Of a stretch of 64,000 bases of DNA, positions 12,011-22,152 are shown in pieces. The stretch spans positions 73,612,671 to 73,676,670 of the forward strand of contig CM037598.1 of the NCBI GenBank assembly GCA_021018995.1, given 5' to 3'. Each line of letters opens with the position of its first letter. The stretch's first letter is position 1. The stretch comes from Chloranthus sessilifolius (Eukaryota > Streptophyta > Magnoliopsida > Chloranthales > Chloranthaceae). The notes below the pieces were generated by a model. That model ran no database searches. It was not told where the DNA came from and was given only the letters and a program-made list of their open reading frames with translations. Both the position numbers and the translations under genes were made by a program.

Positions 12011-12435
12011 AATTAAACGCCTTGTTTCAGGTGTTTAATCGAATTACGTGTCGGTCTCCCGGTGCTTCATCACTTTGAGTTGGTCATCGACTCAGTGAGC
12101 GATCGGTTGAGTTGCTCAGCGAGTTTCCTAGTCTTAACAGCATTAAAACTAATTGCGCACCCATTGTGAGGTGCGTAATCTAATTAAGTGTCCCTTCCGA
12201 AGTGCTTAATCGAGGAAACTTAGGGGTCAAGGACTATAAGACTAGGTCGGGCATAGGCCAATTGCGCGCTGGTGGTGGGCGCTAAATCCGATCGCTCGTT
12301 TCATATGAAGCGTGTGATTGAGTCTCGGAGTGGTTTGGGAAAGGGAGTTTGGTCTGGAAGAGGGACTGATTGCGCGCAGGTGCTTTGGCGTGCAATCGAA
12401 TTACGTGTGTGGTTTTAGGCGCTTAATTTGGGATT
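12011..12435. repeat. GCGC-type inverted repeats upstream of TATA in LTR A
   Basis: Several imperfect palindromes of 25-30 nt occur in series: ATTAAACGCCT / AGGTGTTTAAT (12,012-12,039, loop TGTTTC), ATTGCGCACC / GGTGCGTAAT (12,152-12,179) and GATTGCGCGC / GCGTGCAATC (12,368-12,397). Each has one G-T type mismatch. Similar series precede the TATA boxes at 41,650, 45,279 and 47,771. Confidence 0.65.
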
Positions 12436-12452
12436 GTCCAGGTTCGGGTCGG

Positions 12453-12950
12453 GTCTGAAATGCGAGACTATTGTTTCAGCCTTCATTTCGACTATATACT
12501 ATTGTTTCAGCATATAGTCTTCCTATGCTGGGATCTGAGCCATAGAGCTATTGCTTCAGCCTGTGTTCAATCATGTACTATTATTTCAGTGTATGGTTCC
12601 CATGTTAGGGTCATAGAGCCTAAGCCACAGAGCTATTGTTTCTGCCTGTGTTCAGCCATATACTATTATTTCAGCATATGGTCCCAATATGAGGGCAAAA
12701 GGGTCTGAAATATAAGACTATTATTTCAGTCTGCATTCCGACTATATACTACTATTTCAGTATATAGTCTCCCTACATTGGGACCTGAGCCACAGAGCTA
12801 TTGTTTCAGCCTGTGTTCAGCCATGTACTATTGTTTCAGTGCATGGTTCCCAATTTAGGATCATGGGGCCTGAGCCACCGAGCCATTATTTCAGTCTGTG
12901 TTCAGCCATATACTATTGTTTCAACATATGGTCCCAATTAAGATTGTGAG
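12453..12950. repeat. six-copy hairpin tandem array in U3 of LTR A
   Basis: Units of about 80-85 bp alternate two hairpins that share the 8-nt loop ATTGTTTC: CACAGaGCT / AGCCTGTG, and CCATATACT / AGTATATGG or variants. Examples are 12,490-12,519 and 12,740-12,769 (arms GACTATATACT / AGTATATAGTC) and 12,821-12,846 (arms CCATGTACT / AGTGCATGG). A three-unit block starting with GGGTCTGAAAT appears twice. Five units are present in LTR B. Confidence 0.8.
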
Positions 12951-13019
12951 GTTAAAGGTTGACTGAACAAATTTTGTATATTCCGAGAGGGCAAATTGGG
13001 CAAATTGGGGGTGTATACA

Positions 13020-13217
13020 CAATTAAAGGTAACCATTTAAATCCCATTTTATTTGATTTTTCTTGATTTTTCTTGCAAATGTGATCATGTTCTTACATTT
13101 TTAGATGGTAAATGGTTTATTTTGTAAGCATGCTTATTGATGATGAGTTGATGATATTTCATAAATGATGCCCTATTTTTGTTGTTTTATGGGTTTTATT
13201 AATACATAATCTATATA

Positions 13218-13280
<63 letters not shown>

Positions 13281-13850
13281 ATTTGTGCACGTAGAAAGGA
13301 CTTTATATTTTCTTTTTGTTTTTATTTTTAAAAATAAAGAAAGGATTTTTTTTTTTTTTTTTTTAACTAACTAAGGGAAAGGATTTTATTTTATTTTTGG
13401 TTTCTATTAATTAAGGAAAAGGATATTTTATTTTTGAAAACTAACTAAGGAGTTTTTATTTTTTGTTGTTGGTTTTTGGTTTTATGTCCATAAAAGAAGG
13501 GATTTTTTGTTTGCAGTTTTTGTTTGATTTTATAAACCTAAAGGAAGGATTTCTCTCTTTTTTTATTTTATTATAGAAGCATAAAGAAAGGATTTTTTTT
13601 TTTTTTTTAATTTGCTAGAAAGGGAAAATTTTATTTTATTTATTTATTTTTGAAGACAAAAAGAAAGGGATTTTTGTATTTTTATTCTATTTTTGAAAAC
13701 AAAAGGAAAGGGATTTTTTTTTGGTATACAAATATTTTTTTTTTGAAAACAAAAGAAAGGGATGAGCATACTTACCTTCCCTTGGCCTGTAGCAAAAATG
13801 GTTCTTTATCATTGATCCGCTCTGATATGACTGCTTGCTTTTGCCTCAAA
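13020..13850. other. A/T-rich non-coding region with (AT)n tract and AAAGGGATTTTT-type repeats
   Basis: There is a microsatellite of TA/AT dinucleotides at about 13,211-13,276. From about 13,300 to 13,770 a loose repeat of about 40-60 bp recurs near ten times, with the core AAAGAAAGGGATTTTT followed by T-runs and GAAAACAAA. It precedes the antisense PMD gene, so it may hold that gene's promoter, but no convincing TATA box stands out. The open frame at 13,650-14,153 merely reads into exon 1 of that gene. Confidence 0.6.
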
Positions 13851-16285
13851 ATGTCTGGCGATGAGGAATACGTGCCGGAGGAAGGACAGGAGGAGGGGCT
13901 GGACGTGGTTTATGGTCCTCAGGGGGAACAATTCTTTATAGTGCAATGCCAAGCAGGTCCATGGCTTGAAATGCATGGTGAGGCCGCCCGAGTCGGCCTT
14001 CTCCACCAACAACACATCCACATTTCCAACTTCGGTATTGCGGGCAAGGTAAAGGATAAGTTCAGTTCTTTTTCCTGTGAAGTTTTTCTCTGTTTTCAGG
14101 ACCTGATGCATCTTTCTTTTTCGATGCAGGACTTGCCCCATATTGTATTCTGAGGGGGCTGGCTAGACTTTCAGGACTTTTATCGCTACACCCCCCCCCC
14201 TGTCGTGAAGTACTTGCTCGAGCAGGCCGACTTTGGAGAGTTTTTGTCATGCCCCTCCATGAAGGCGGATGCCGCATACTTGAGATCTCTGATCGAGAAG
14301 TTTCGCCTAGAGACCATGTCTGTTCACATGGCCTTCGCCGAGATGACCTTGACGCCCGTGGATTGGGCTATGATTACAAGTATCAGGGTAGGGGGCATTC
14401 CAATAGCCAACCTCGCAGTGCCTAGCTGAGATGATATTATCAGATTCATAGGGGATTATCCCTCCTGTGGAAGTTTGCATGGTGTCGAGGTCAAGATGAC
14501 CTAGTTGTCCGACCTTTATGGGCTACATGAGTTGGTAGATCTGGGGCAGCCAGATGTAGAAATTTATATTGAGCCCGAGCGTGTGATCTTATTGGCCCGT
14601 ATCATGCTCCTCATCATGTTGGGTAAAACCCTCTTCACCAATGCAAGTGGCAGACGAGTCAACCTGGCACTGCTGAGCTTCATGGATAATTGGCTCGACA
14701 TCCACAGATACGACTAGGGCGGGGCTGGATATGCCATGTTGATGTATGGCATAGCCCGAGTATCCACTGGGGATTCAAAGTCCATCGTATGTTTTTGGCC
14801 GACTCTGGAGGTAATCTCTAACTCTTTTGCTTTTATCAGTTTACTTGGATGGTCGTTGTATGCTACTGACTTATCTTTTATGCACTGCTCTCCTTAGGCA
14901 TGGGGGTATCTTCATTTTCAACTCGGACACCCGCTTCTTCACTCCAAGGTATACACCTACCCCCTCCTAAGCAACTGGAATAAACACCGACACTGAGATG
15001 TGGGCAAGAAGCATCTGGAGATGGGCCTGAGGTCCCAATTTGATCTGATGATCGTCGAGCAAGTAAGGCCTTTTCTCCTCGATTTATTTCAGTTCAGAAA
15101 TTCTCCTTTGTTATTATGTTGCATTCTTGACTGATTGGCCACCTCTTGACTTGGACAAGTCATATATGACCCATACATTGGCTCTATTTTTTGGGACCGA
15201 GCTGTCGTAGGCCCATCTCGCCTTTTCAACAACCGTGGCATTGTCTTTTTTTATGGGGCATGGGCCAGGGTCTACTACCTGGGGGAGCCGATAGTTAACC
15301 AGTACCAGGGCTATCCTGCCATACCCATGGATCCTCCTACAGATGTCCTAGACCTTGTGGGTAGTATCGAGGAGCTTACTACGACCTTCCTCCAAAATGG
15401 GATCCCCATCAATGCCCTTCTCATGTCGGGAGACTATCAACTGTGGTATGAGTCTTTGCTGTATCGATTTATCCTTTCGCGCTTTGTCCCTGGCGTCAAT
15501 TTCATCGCTTTTGGCGGCCCGCGCTCACAGGTAGTCCTCTTTTTTCTTTTAGATTGGTCCCCTTCAGGTTTTTTTATTCAACTTTTGTTTCTACTGAGTG
15601 AATCTTTATCTTTTTCGTAGTTTATCTAGGGAGGCGATTCAGATGATGAAGGTGGAGTGGCGGCGGGTACTGCTGATGCTTCAGGGGCAGGTCCCTCAGA
15701 TGCTGGTCCTTCCGATATGGGTCCCTCAGGTGTTAGTTCCTCTGGTGTTGATCCTTCAGGTGCTGGTCCTTCAAGCTCTTCTCGCATGGGTGGGCTGGGT
15801 GGTGCACTTGCTGTGGTTCATGGGACCTTCAGGCACCTTGACGATGGCTTCCTTTCCGATCTATGTGTCGATGTAGATAGGCAGGCCTGCCTTTCAGCCG
15901 ATGCGATTCGGGTTCCTCCTCTTGAGGTGGTTTCGGGGATAAGACTTCTCATGATCATTCTTCTTTTGTTTTGGCTCCTATGATAAATGCATGTGTTTGC
16001 TAATAACCCCTATAACTGATATCTTTTTCCTTCTGAATGTAGAACTTTGAGTCAGCCATAGATCATGCCACGTATTATCGTAATATCATTAAACTCCGGG
16101 ATGTGGAGGTGGTGAGTATCTTGCTACTCGATTTTTCTCACTACTTTACCATCCTTGCTTTTCAATTGCTCCTGATTTATGATCTTGACTATGACTTGCA
16201 GCGCACACGTGACAAGGAGTCACGCTCTTTACTTAGCCGGCTTTCACAAGTGTGGTCCCGAGTAGGAGATATGCGGACCTTCTAA
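13851..16285 (+). pseudogene. antisense plant mobile domain (PMD) gene with seven exons, nonsense-riddled
   Basis: Frames and GT-AG borders fit a spliced gene: exons 13,851-14,048, 14,130-14,810, 14,898-15,062, about 15,160-15,530, 15,621-about 15,930, 16,043-16,111 and 16,202-16,285. All clear introns are phase 0. The N-terminus is acidic (MSGDEEYVPEEGQEEGLDVV). Exon 2 has the PMD signature SLIEKFRLETMSVHMAFAEM then TLTPVDWAM, followed by ARIMLLIMLGKTLFTNASGR. Exon 5 has GPSDAGPSD/GPSG repeats. In-frame stops at 14,151, 14,427, 14,502, 14,715, 14,994 and 15,627 are all TGA or TAG, with few or no indels (the exon 4 acceptor phase is unclear). PMD proteins occur both as host genes and in transposons; here the gene is antisense to element C, between integrase and the expected 3' LTR. 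Confidence 0.7.
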
Positions 16286-16720
16286 AGCTTCTCGCGTCGG
16301 CGAAAGAAGTCGAAGGGTGCCAGCAAGAACTAGGCCTAGTTTCTTCATTTACACACTTTGAGATGATAATTTGGGATTTAAACAAATTGTGATGAATAAT
16401 GTGACACTTTTTGGATGATCTTTTGCTTTGAAATGTTTAGTGCTCTTTCTTTGATCGCATGCTATGTTTCTCTTGCATTATCTCTGATTGCTTGCAGGAT
16501 GGTTTTGACAACTTCTTGTAACCCTTGAGATCGTATGCCTCAGTGTGAGTTTGTCTTGCATAAAAGTTAAATGATTTCAATGTTAGGTGCACTTCGAATT
16601 TTATGTTTATGAATGTCATCAAGGCATAAAACAGGTGAACAGGCAAACTGGTTAAGGGGTCCAGCCAAGACACAAAAAATCCCCTTAAAAGCTCCAAAAA
16701 TTGCATGAAAAGGGGCTAGA
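16286..16720. other. intergenic spacer between the two antisense genes
   Basis: This spacer begins just after the stop codon of the PMD gene. It holds T-rich sequence and a minus-strand open frame (16,437-16,706) with no recognisable domain. I see no polyadenylation signal that I would call with confidence. Confidence 0.4.
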
Positions 16721-16726
16721 TTGCTT

Positions 16727-16830
16727 TGGCGCATGTATTACATGTGCCAGGCCAATCCTGGGGGGATTTATATTGGCGCATGTAATACATGAGCCAGGTT
16801 TAGCCTGGGGGCAGTGGGCCCTTTATATGC
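16727..16830 (+). promoter_or_regulatory. candidate promoter of the second antisense gene: two palindromes and a TATA-like box
   Basis: Two 23-nt palindromes lie at 16,727-16,749 (arms TGGCGCATGTA / TACATGTGCCA) and 16,774-16,796 (arms TGGCGCATGTA / TACATGAGCCA). They are followed by TTTATATG (16,822-16,829), about 135 bp before the ATG at 16,965. The palindromes are diverged members of the set found in the LTR and leader of elements C and C'. Confidence 0.5.
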
Positions 16831-16964
16831 CCGAGAAGGGCTATTTTCTCTCTCTTTTTAGTTTGACTTGGCTTTTTCAGCTATTTTTTCCTCTCCTTGC
16901 TTTCCCAAGGGTGGGTCCATCGATATACATTATATTTATATTTTTGAAAGATCTTTGTAAGTCC

Positions 16965-18487
16965 ATGGACCCACTTATCAACCCTCCCTTACATGGAGGC
17001 CCCAGAACCAATTTACTCCTTTCTTTGGGCTTGGGGCCCAATTTTCTAAGAAGTTGGCTTAAGAGCCTGAATGAGAGCGAGTTCGTTGATCTAGTGCGAC
17101 TTGGACTATCCCGTCTTCCCTTCTTTCTTGAGGTTCCTCAATGGTGGGACCTACTTCATGCGGCGACCTCATTTTGGGATGTAAATGCCCATGTGTTTCG
17201 TTTTGGGAAGCGGGAGCTAACTCCCGCTTTTGAAGAGTTATCCAATTTGTCCGGCTTGATGCTCCACAGAGGCCTTGCAAGAGTCACGCCGAAGCCGGGT
17301 TATTTTAAGGCCGTTCACCTTACCCTAGGTTTGAAGAAATCCGAGTATGAGAAAAGTCTCATTGGGGGGCCCACAAGGTGTTCGATCAAATTCCTCAAAG
17401 AACTTTTCAGTGACGAAAGTCTTCGAAAATTGCCGGTTAGGAATATATTTAATGTGAAAGCCTTTGCTCTCAGTCTCATCTCGGAAGTCCTTTTCTTCAC
17501 TGGGGGAGAGACCTCCTCTCTGGCTCTCTGCGATATTTTGATTGAGTTAGAAGAGGGCCAATCAGTGATGCACGTGGTTCTTGCTGAACTATACCGATGC
17601 CTTGATGCATTCATTCTGGGCAAGGTGGAGAGCCTCAGGGGATGTCCTTTGCTGCTCCAGGTCTGGTTGGGTGAGCATCTGGCTATCTTGGGACCCATGC
17701 CCCACTTTTACATCGCTCGAGGTGAGGCGATTCGATGCTTTCTGGGCAGGTGTCACATGATTTCACTGGGAGAATTGTCAGAGTTGAAGCTTTGGCTGAC
17801 CGATGCAAAGCTAGTATGGAGACTCTCCCTTGGTTGGATCGGACCTTCCTAGTTGTTCGTTCCCGAGATCACAAGGGCATCACCCTCTTAGGATTGACTG
17901 GTAGTACCTTCCACTTCCCATTCCAGGTGCTACATCAGTTCGGCTGCTCTCAGCAGGTGCCTTGCGAGGGGAAACCCCCTTTATGTGATTTGGTTTTTCC
18001 TAGGGGGTCCTCTGACGGCATGGATTGGATTACTGCTCTTTGGGAGATGCGTCAATCGACGCTGATGTGTGACATGGAGCAGGGAGATTCAGTTCAGTCT
18101 TCCCTTAAGTACGAGGCTTGGCTTTCAGTTGAGCAGCCTATCATTGACCATTTGGATCAGGCAGAGAGGAGTGACATGGGAGGCCCCTGGTTGAGGAAGG
18201 AGACGGCGCTTTGAGTTCGTATTGAGCTGCTGATCGATGAGAAGAGGGTCCTACAAGAGCTTTTGGCACAAGAGAAAGTTAGAGCAGAGGTAGCAGAGAC
18301 CAGAGCTGGCACAACTTAGAGCGAGGTCCTTCGTCTGGAAGGATCCTTGAATGTTGCTCTTGGGGCTACTGATGCTTCTCGGAAGAGGTATAAGAGCCTC
18401 CATGGCCGTTGACTGACTGAGCGGAATGTCCGAGAGGATGATTTTCACGCAGAAATTAGTGCCTTGAAGCACGAGCTGGGCCATTGA
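16965..18487 (+). pseudogene. second antisense ORF, PMD/DUF7745-like with C-terminal coiled coil, broken
   Basis: From the ATG at 16,965 about 296 codons are open to 17,852: a leader, then LPFFLEVPQWWDLLHAATSF and RELTPAFEELSNLSGLMLH. This resembles the plant-mobile-domain-like (DUF7745-type) ORFs of Tat elements, in which a helical region is followed by a hydrophobic x-TPxxEEYxxLLGL-like motif. A frameshift near 17,735-17,750 moves the protein to another frame (to 18,214), with VLHQFGCSQQVP, the end motif of such domains. A Lys/Glu-rich probable coiled coil continues to 18,487, interrupted by TGA, TAG and TGA codons. It is antisense to element C and faces integrase tail to tail. The function of these proteins is unknown. 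Confidence 0.6.
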
Positions 18488-18784
18488 TTCCCTCCTGCAC
18501 ATATATCTTTTTTTGCACATATCAGATTCACAGAAAAGGGGCGTAAGAAACCCCTTTTGCAGATACACATTTTTTGGTATATATATATTTTTTATGTTTT
18601 TGTTTTTTTTCTTCTTTTGTAAAAAAGAAAGAAAAAAAGTTAGACATCACATTGACTATTTTTTGGGATGTGGTGAAAGCGATATAGTTCTAAATGGAAA
18701 AGGAAATCTATTATATTTATAAAAACTTCCTTTTTTTTCTTTTTGGTTGATGGGTCCCGCTTTGAGATGAAATATGCACAGCCT
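18488..18784. other. spacer, T-rich
   Basis: Non-coding sequence follows the second antisense gene. It contains a T-rich run (about 18,570-18,625). No gene or regulatory site is supported. Confidence 0.4.
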
Positions 18785-18979
18785 GGGCATGAAAGTGGAA
18801 AATGGAAATCATTATCTTTAACAAAAAAAGGGCTTTCCCGCCTAGGTGCAGAAAGTGTGGGCATGAGGTGGAAAAGGGAAATTATTATTTTTGACAAAAG
18901 GGGCTTTCCCGCTCAGGTGCACAAAGTGTGGGCATGAAAGTGGAAAAGGGAAATTATTATCTTTGACAAAAGATTTTCC
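18785..18979. repeat. tandem repeat, 71-74 bp, about 2.7 copies
   Basis: Units start with GGGCATGAAAGTGGAAAA at 18,785, 18,859 and 18,930. Each continues with an ATTATCTTTGACAAAA-like and a GGGCTTTCCCGC-like segment; the third unit is cut short. It sits in the spacer between the convergent antisense gene and integrase. The small frames crossing it (18,743-18,937; 18,842-19,024) are by-products of the repeat. Confidence 0.8.
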
Positions 18980-20153
18980 TACCCTCTCCTTTATTCTCTT
19001 TTTTTGTTTGTTTTGATGCCTCAATCACAAGGTGAGATCTCAGGTCCCCTTTTGAGCATGGTCAAAACCCTTTTAAGTGGTCGGATCTGGGTGTGTTTCA
19101 ATAGTTTTACCAAGGCTGGAACGTCAATCCCTTCGGATTGATTCAAACCTTTCTCCTTACCTCGGGTCATTCGTTCAACTAAGCAGTTTTTCAAAGACAT
19201 TTCCGATCGGGACCCGATTTGAACTAACATGAGCGGCCCAGTCAGAAAACGAGTAACAAGGAGAGTAACCAAAAAGGTTCCTCAAACATCAATCTTATCA
19301 ATCATTTCGAACCTATCTTTTTTAATTTTTTTATTTTTAATCATTTTTTACTCATAATGCCCAAGGTAGGTTCGTCGTGCCTGTTTTTGCCCTCTTTTTA
19401 CTCGTGGTGCCTCTTTGGGTTTTCACCACGTTCATGGGTTTAGCTCTCTTAACCCAAGCGCCCTTTCGGGTTTGCACCTGGTCCGGATAAGCTCTTTGTT
19501 TTTACCCGTAGCACCCTTTTGGGTTTTCACCATGTCTATCTTGCTTTGAGCTTGTATTTTTATTTTTATTTTCTCTTTTCTTTTTTTTCTTTTTATTGAA
19601 ATCCACGACATAGACGTCGATTCCGTCATAGCCGGCTAGATGGGGTTCTGTTGTCGTCTCACAACTCAGCTCGTGTTGACTTAACAGATACTATGGCTGC
19701 TCGTGAACCTAAAAAGAGGGCTTTCTTCTCGATGTAGCTTGGCCACGAGTCAGGTTAGGATTTGAAGGTATGCTACGCTAAAAAAGGGTTTCCTTGATAC
19801 GGCTTCAGTTTTCCACAACACACTTCTTTCTTGGGGGATTTTTACTGTACAAGCCTCCCATGATTCTTCTATTTTTCTTCGTTTTCTTTTGTTTTATTTC
19901 AGGCAATCTCTTTTTTATGTTTTGCTTTTTTGAACTTTTTTTTTTTATTTTGATAGTAATTCTATTTTCCCTTCTTTTTTTGTTTTTGGTATATGTACAC
20001 ACTTTCCCTTTTCCAGGGAAGGGTTTATTGAAAGAAAGGCCAAGGCTCAAAATGTAGCACGGGGTATGATTATTTCAGGTAGGCTTTTTGGCTACTGGGC
20101 TTAGAATGATGCCCTCTTTTGTGTGGTTCTTAAGTAGTCATGTATCTGTTTTA
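18980..20153. other. spacer between integrase of element C and its antisense genes
   Basis: This is non-coding and T/C-rich. A degenerate repeat of about 50-60 bp lies at 19,395-19,540, with three copies of a segment like CCTCTTTGGGTTTTCACCA preceded by TTTTTACTCGTGG-like sequence. Several minus-strand frames of 65-85 codons have no recognisable content. This is where the sense (minus) and antisense (plus) transcripts would end. Confidence 0.5.
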
Positions 20154-21287
20154 CTAATACTTACCTTGCAACGATAGACTAAGAGTAGAACCGTCGGACA
20201 TATCCAGAATTGATGGGCTCAGAAAAGTGATCTCCGTCCATGGTGGCCAGGCGGATGGCGTATCTCGGCAGTACTTCCTTGATGACGTACGGTCCTCCCA
20301 ATTAGGCTTAAACTTTCCTCTTTGATCGGCATGGAGGAATGGGAAGATCTTCTTCAGCACTGTATCTCCCACCTCCAGTTCTCGACTGCGGACACGTTTA
20401 TTGTAAGCGCGTGCGATTCGTCCTTAGTAAACTTGAGTATGACACAAGGCGAGGAGTCTTTTCTCATTTAGTAAGTTCAATTGTTCAAAGCAAGATCTCT
20501 CTCTTTCTGCTTCTGGTAGACCCAATTCAAGGAGGATTCGGAGTGAGGGTACTTTCACCTCAACTGGCAAGACGGCCTCGGTTCTATACACAAGGGAGAA
20601 TGGTGTTGCCTCTGTGGCGGTACAGATCGACTTTCTGTAGGCCCATAAAGTAAATGGCAGTATTTCACTCCAATCACGGTAAGTGACGACCATCTTTTCT
20701 AGGATGCGAATGACCTTCTTGTTAGCAGCTTCTACTGCTTTATTACTTTGAGGCCGATAAGGTGACGAGCGATGGTGCTTGATCTTGTATTACTCGCAGA
20801 AGGCTCGGATGTGCTTATTCGCAAAGTTGGTGCCATTGTCCATGATGATATCTTTAGGTACTCCAAATCGGTATACAATATTGTTCTTGAAAAACTTCTC
20901 GACATGACCAGCCGTGATATTTGTATATGACGCTGCCTCTACCTACTTAGTAAAGTACTCAATAGCAACGAGGATGAACCGATGTTCGTTTGATGCTTTT
21001 GGATTAATCATTTCTATGATGTCAAGGCCCCAGGTAGCAAATGGCCAAGGAGTGGTCATGCAGTGTAGATCGATAGCCGGAGCATGTATCAGACTGGAGT
21101 GTTTTTGACACTTGTAGCACTTTTGAACATGTTTGCAGCAGTCTAACTCCATAGTGGTCCAAAAGTATCCCTGCTGTAGAATTTTCTTAGCAAGCATGTG
21201 ATCGCTGACGTGGGCACCGCATACTCCCTCATGAATCTCCTTCATGATGTTGATCGCTTCACCTTCAGTAAGGCATCTGAGCAGCAT
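20154..21287 (-). pseudogene. integrase of element C, degraded
   Basis: The HHCC zinc-binding domain is intact in the open stretch 20,943-21,287: EIHEGVCGAHVSDHMLAKKI then a CX2C as KCYKCQKHS. The first catalytic Asp is in WGLDIIEMI. A TAG at 20,943-20,945 replaces the Trp of TKWVEA. Past it the core continues with IIMDNGTNF (second Asp, about 20,850) and AVEAANKK (Glu, about 20,730), with another TAA in between. The C-terminal half (20,424-20,693) has ILPFTLWAYRKS and EAVLPVEVKVPSLRI. The end (20,154-20,372) contains GRKFKPNWED-like residues. No chromodomain is present, as expected for Tat. Confidence 0.88.
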
Positions 21288-21448
21288 GTTATTATAGGAT
21301 CTATTGTAAAGGCAAGCGCCACAGATGGCGTAACCTGTCGCTAGATGTTGAATGGTCCGCCGATCTGTCCTAGATGTACCCTCAGGAAAAGTTAGTGTTT
21401 GGAGGAAATTCTTGATACCTGAGAACCAAGGTGGTTCATCATCAGGCT

Positions 21449-22070
21449 TTAAGGGTTCCTCAATCTACAGGTAGAAGGCCGGCTCCTTTCTTGCTCGATC
21501 ATGATCGGCTTCATCTCAACACCATACGAGATTTCTACCATTGACTCCAAAGTTGCCAATGCCTTGGCAAAGTGATTCCTTATCTGTGGGTCATATGAGA
21601 ATGTCACGTCTGTTAAGCAAGCTATCAGATCCTCAAGGTGCTCATGGTCAGGGATCAATTTCTCATCCTTCATCTTCCAGTCACTGTTCGTCTAGCAAAT
21701 GATTAACTGCAAATCGCTGAACACTCGAAGGTGAGTTACGTTTAGATCGAGAGCTTCTTATAGGCCTGCTGCACAAGCTTCGTACTCAACCATGTTATTT
21801 ATGCATGGGAAGTTGAGCTTGATAGAGACTGGTATGTGAGATCCTTTCAGCGAAATCAGAATGGCGCCAACTCCCTGACCTTCGACATTTGTTGCCCCAT
21901 CAAAGTGCATTACCCATGATTCTTCCGCTTCTTTTGTATCGTCTTTCATCATGAATAGGATGTCTTCATCAGGGAACTCGGTTCTCAAGGGTTCATAATC
22001 TGGCAATTGTCGGCAAGATGATCGGCAAGTGTCTACCCCTTGATCGACTTTTGAGTAACGTGCGTGATGT
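21449..22070 (-). pseudogene. second (extra) RNase H of element C, degraded
   Basis: The N-terminal piece at 21,758-22,006 includes EESWVMHFDGATNVEGQGVG (first catalytic Asp in HFDGA) and INNMVEYEACAAGL (Glu in VEYEA). The C-terminal piece at 21,449-21,673 holds NHFAKALATLES, where family members have ADALA, so the last acidic residue is lost (AKALA). The linker upstream has FPDEDILFMM, also seen in element A. This is the extra RNase H characteristic of Tat elements. Confidence 0.82.
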
Positions 22071-22152
22071 CAAACTCAAATAATAATAGCTGCCAACATG
22101 AAGTCCGCCTAGTGAGAGCCGACTTCTAGAACAAGTATTTCAACGGGTCCAT

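Larger units (their letters stand above)
1..13019 (-). mobile_element. Tat-lineage Ty3/Gypsy element A (5' LTR and internal region)
   Basis: On the minus strand the order is 5' LTR (10,380-13,019), PBS (10,361-10,377), leader, gag, protease, RT-RNase H, second RNase H and integrase. The element runs off the left edge of the window, so its 3' LTR is not seen. Two RNase H-like segments and a long gap between protease and RT fit the Tat/Ogre lineage. Every domain is split by stops and frameshifts, so the copy is not autonomous. It appears to sit inside element C, because antisense genes belonging to C begin just right of its LTR. No target-site duplication can be checked because one end is missing. 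Confidence 0.85.
10380..13019 (-). repeat. 5' LTR of element A (2,640 bp)
   Basis: The outer end on the minus strand is TGTATACACCCCC and the inner end is ATATCTGTA, two bases before the PBS. The LTR at 40,238-42,654 matches in order and repeated motifs. In element direction it holds a U3 hairpin array (about 12,950-12,450), GCGC-type inverted repeats (12,435-12,011), a TATA box (11,991-11,999) and a long A/T-rich R-U5 with CTAATT-type inverted repeats (11,250-10,500). The boundary is set by comparison with the second copy; the terminal TG...CA is partly mutated. Confidence 0.75.

Noticed and set aside
13211..13276. Long TA dinucleotide tract as a MITE or origin
   Set aside because: It is a simple microsatellite with no terminal inverted repeats or duplicated target site.
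17315..17698. 127-codon minus-strand frame
   Set aside because: It is opposite the PMD/DUF7745-like ORF, whose motifs are on the plus strand.
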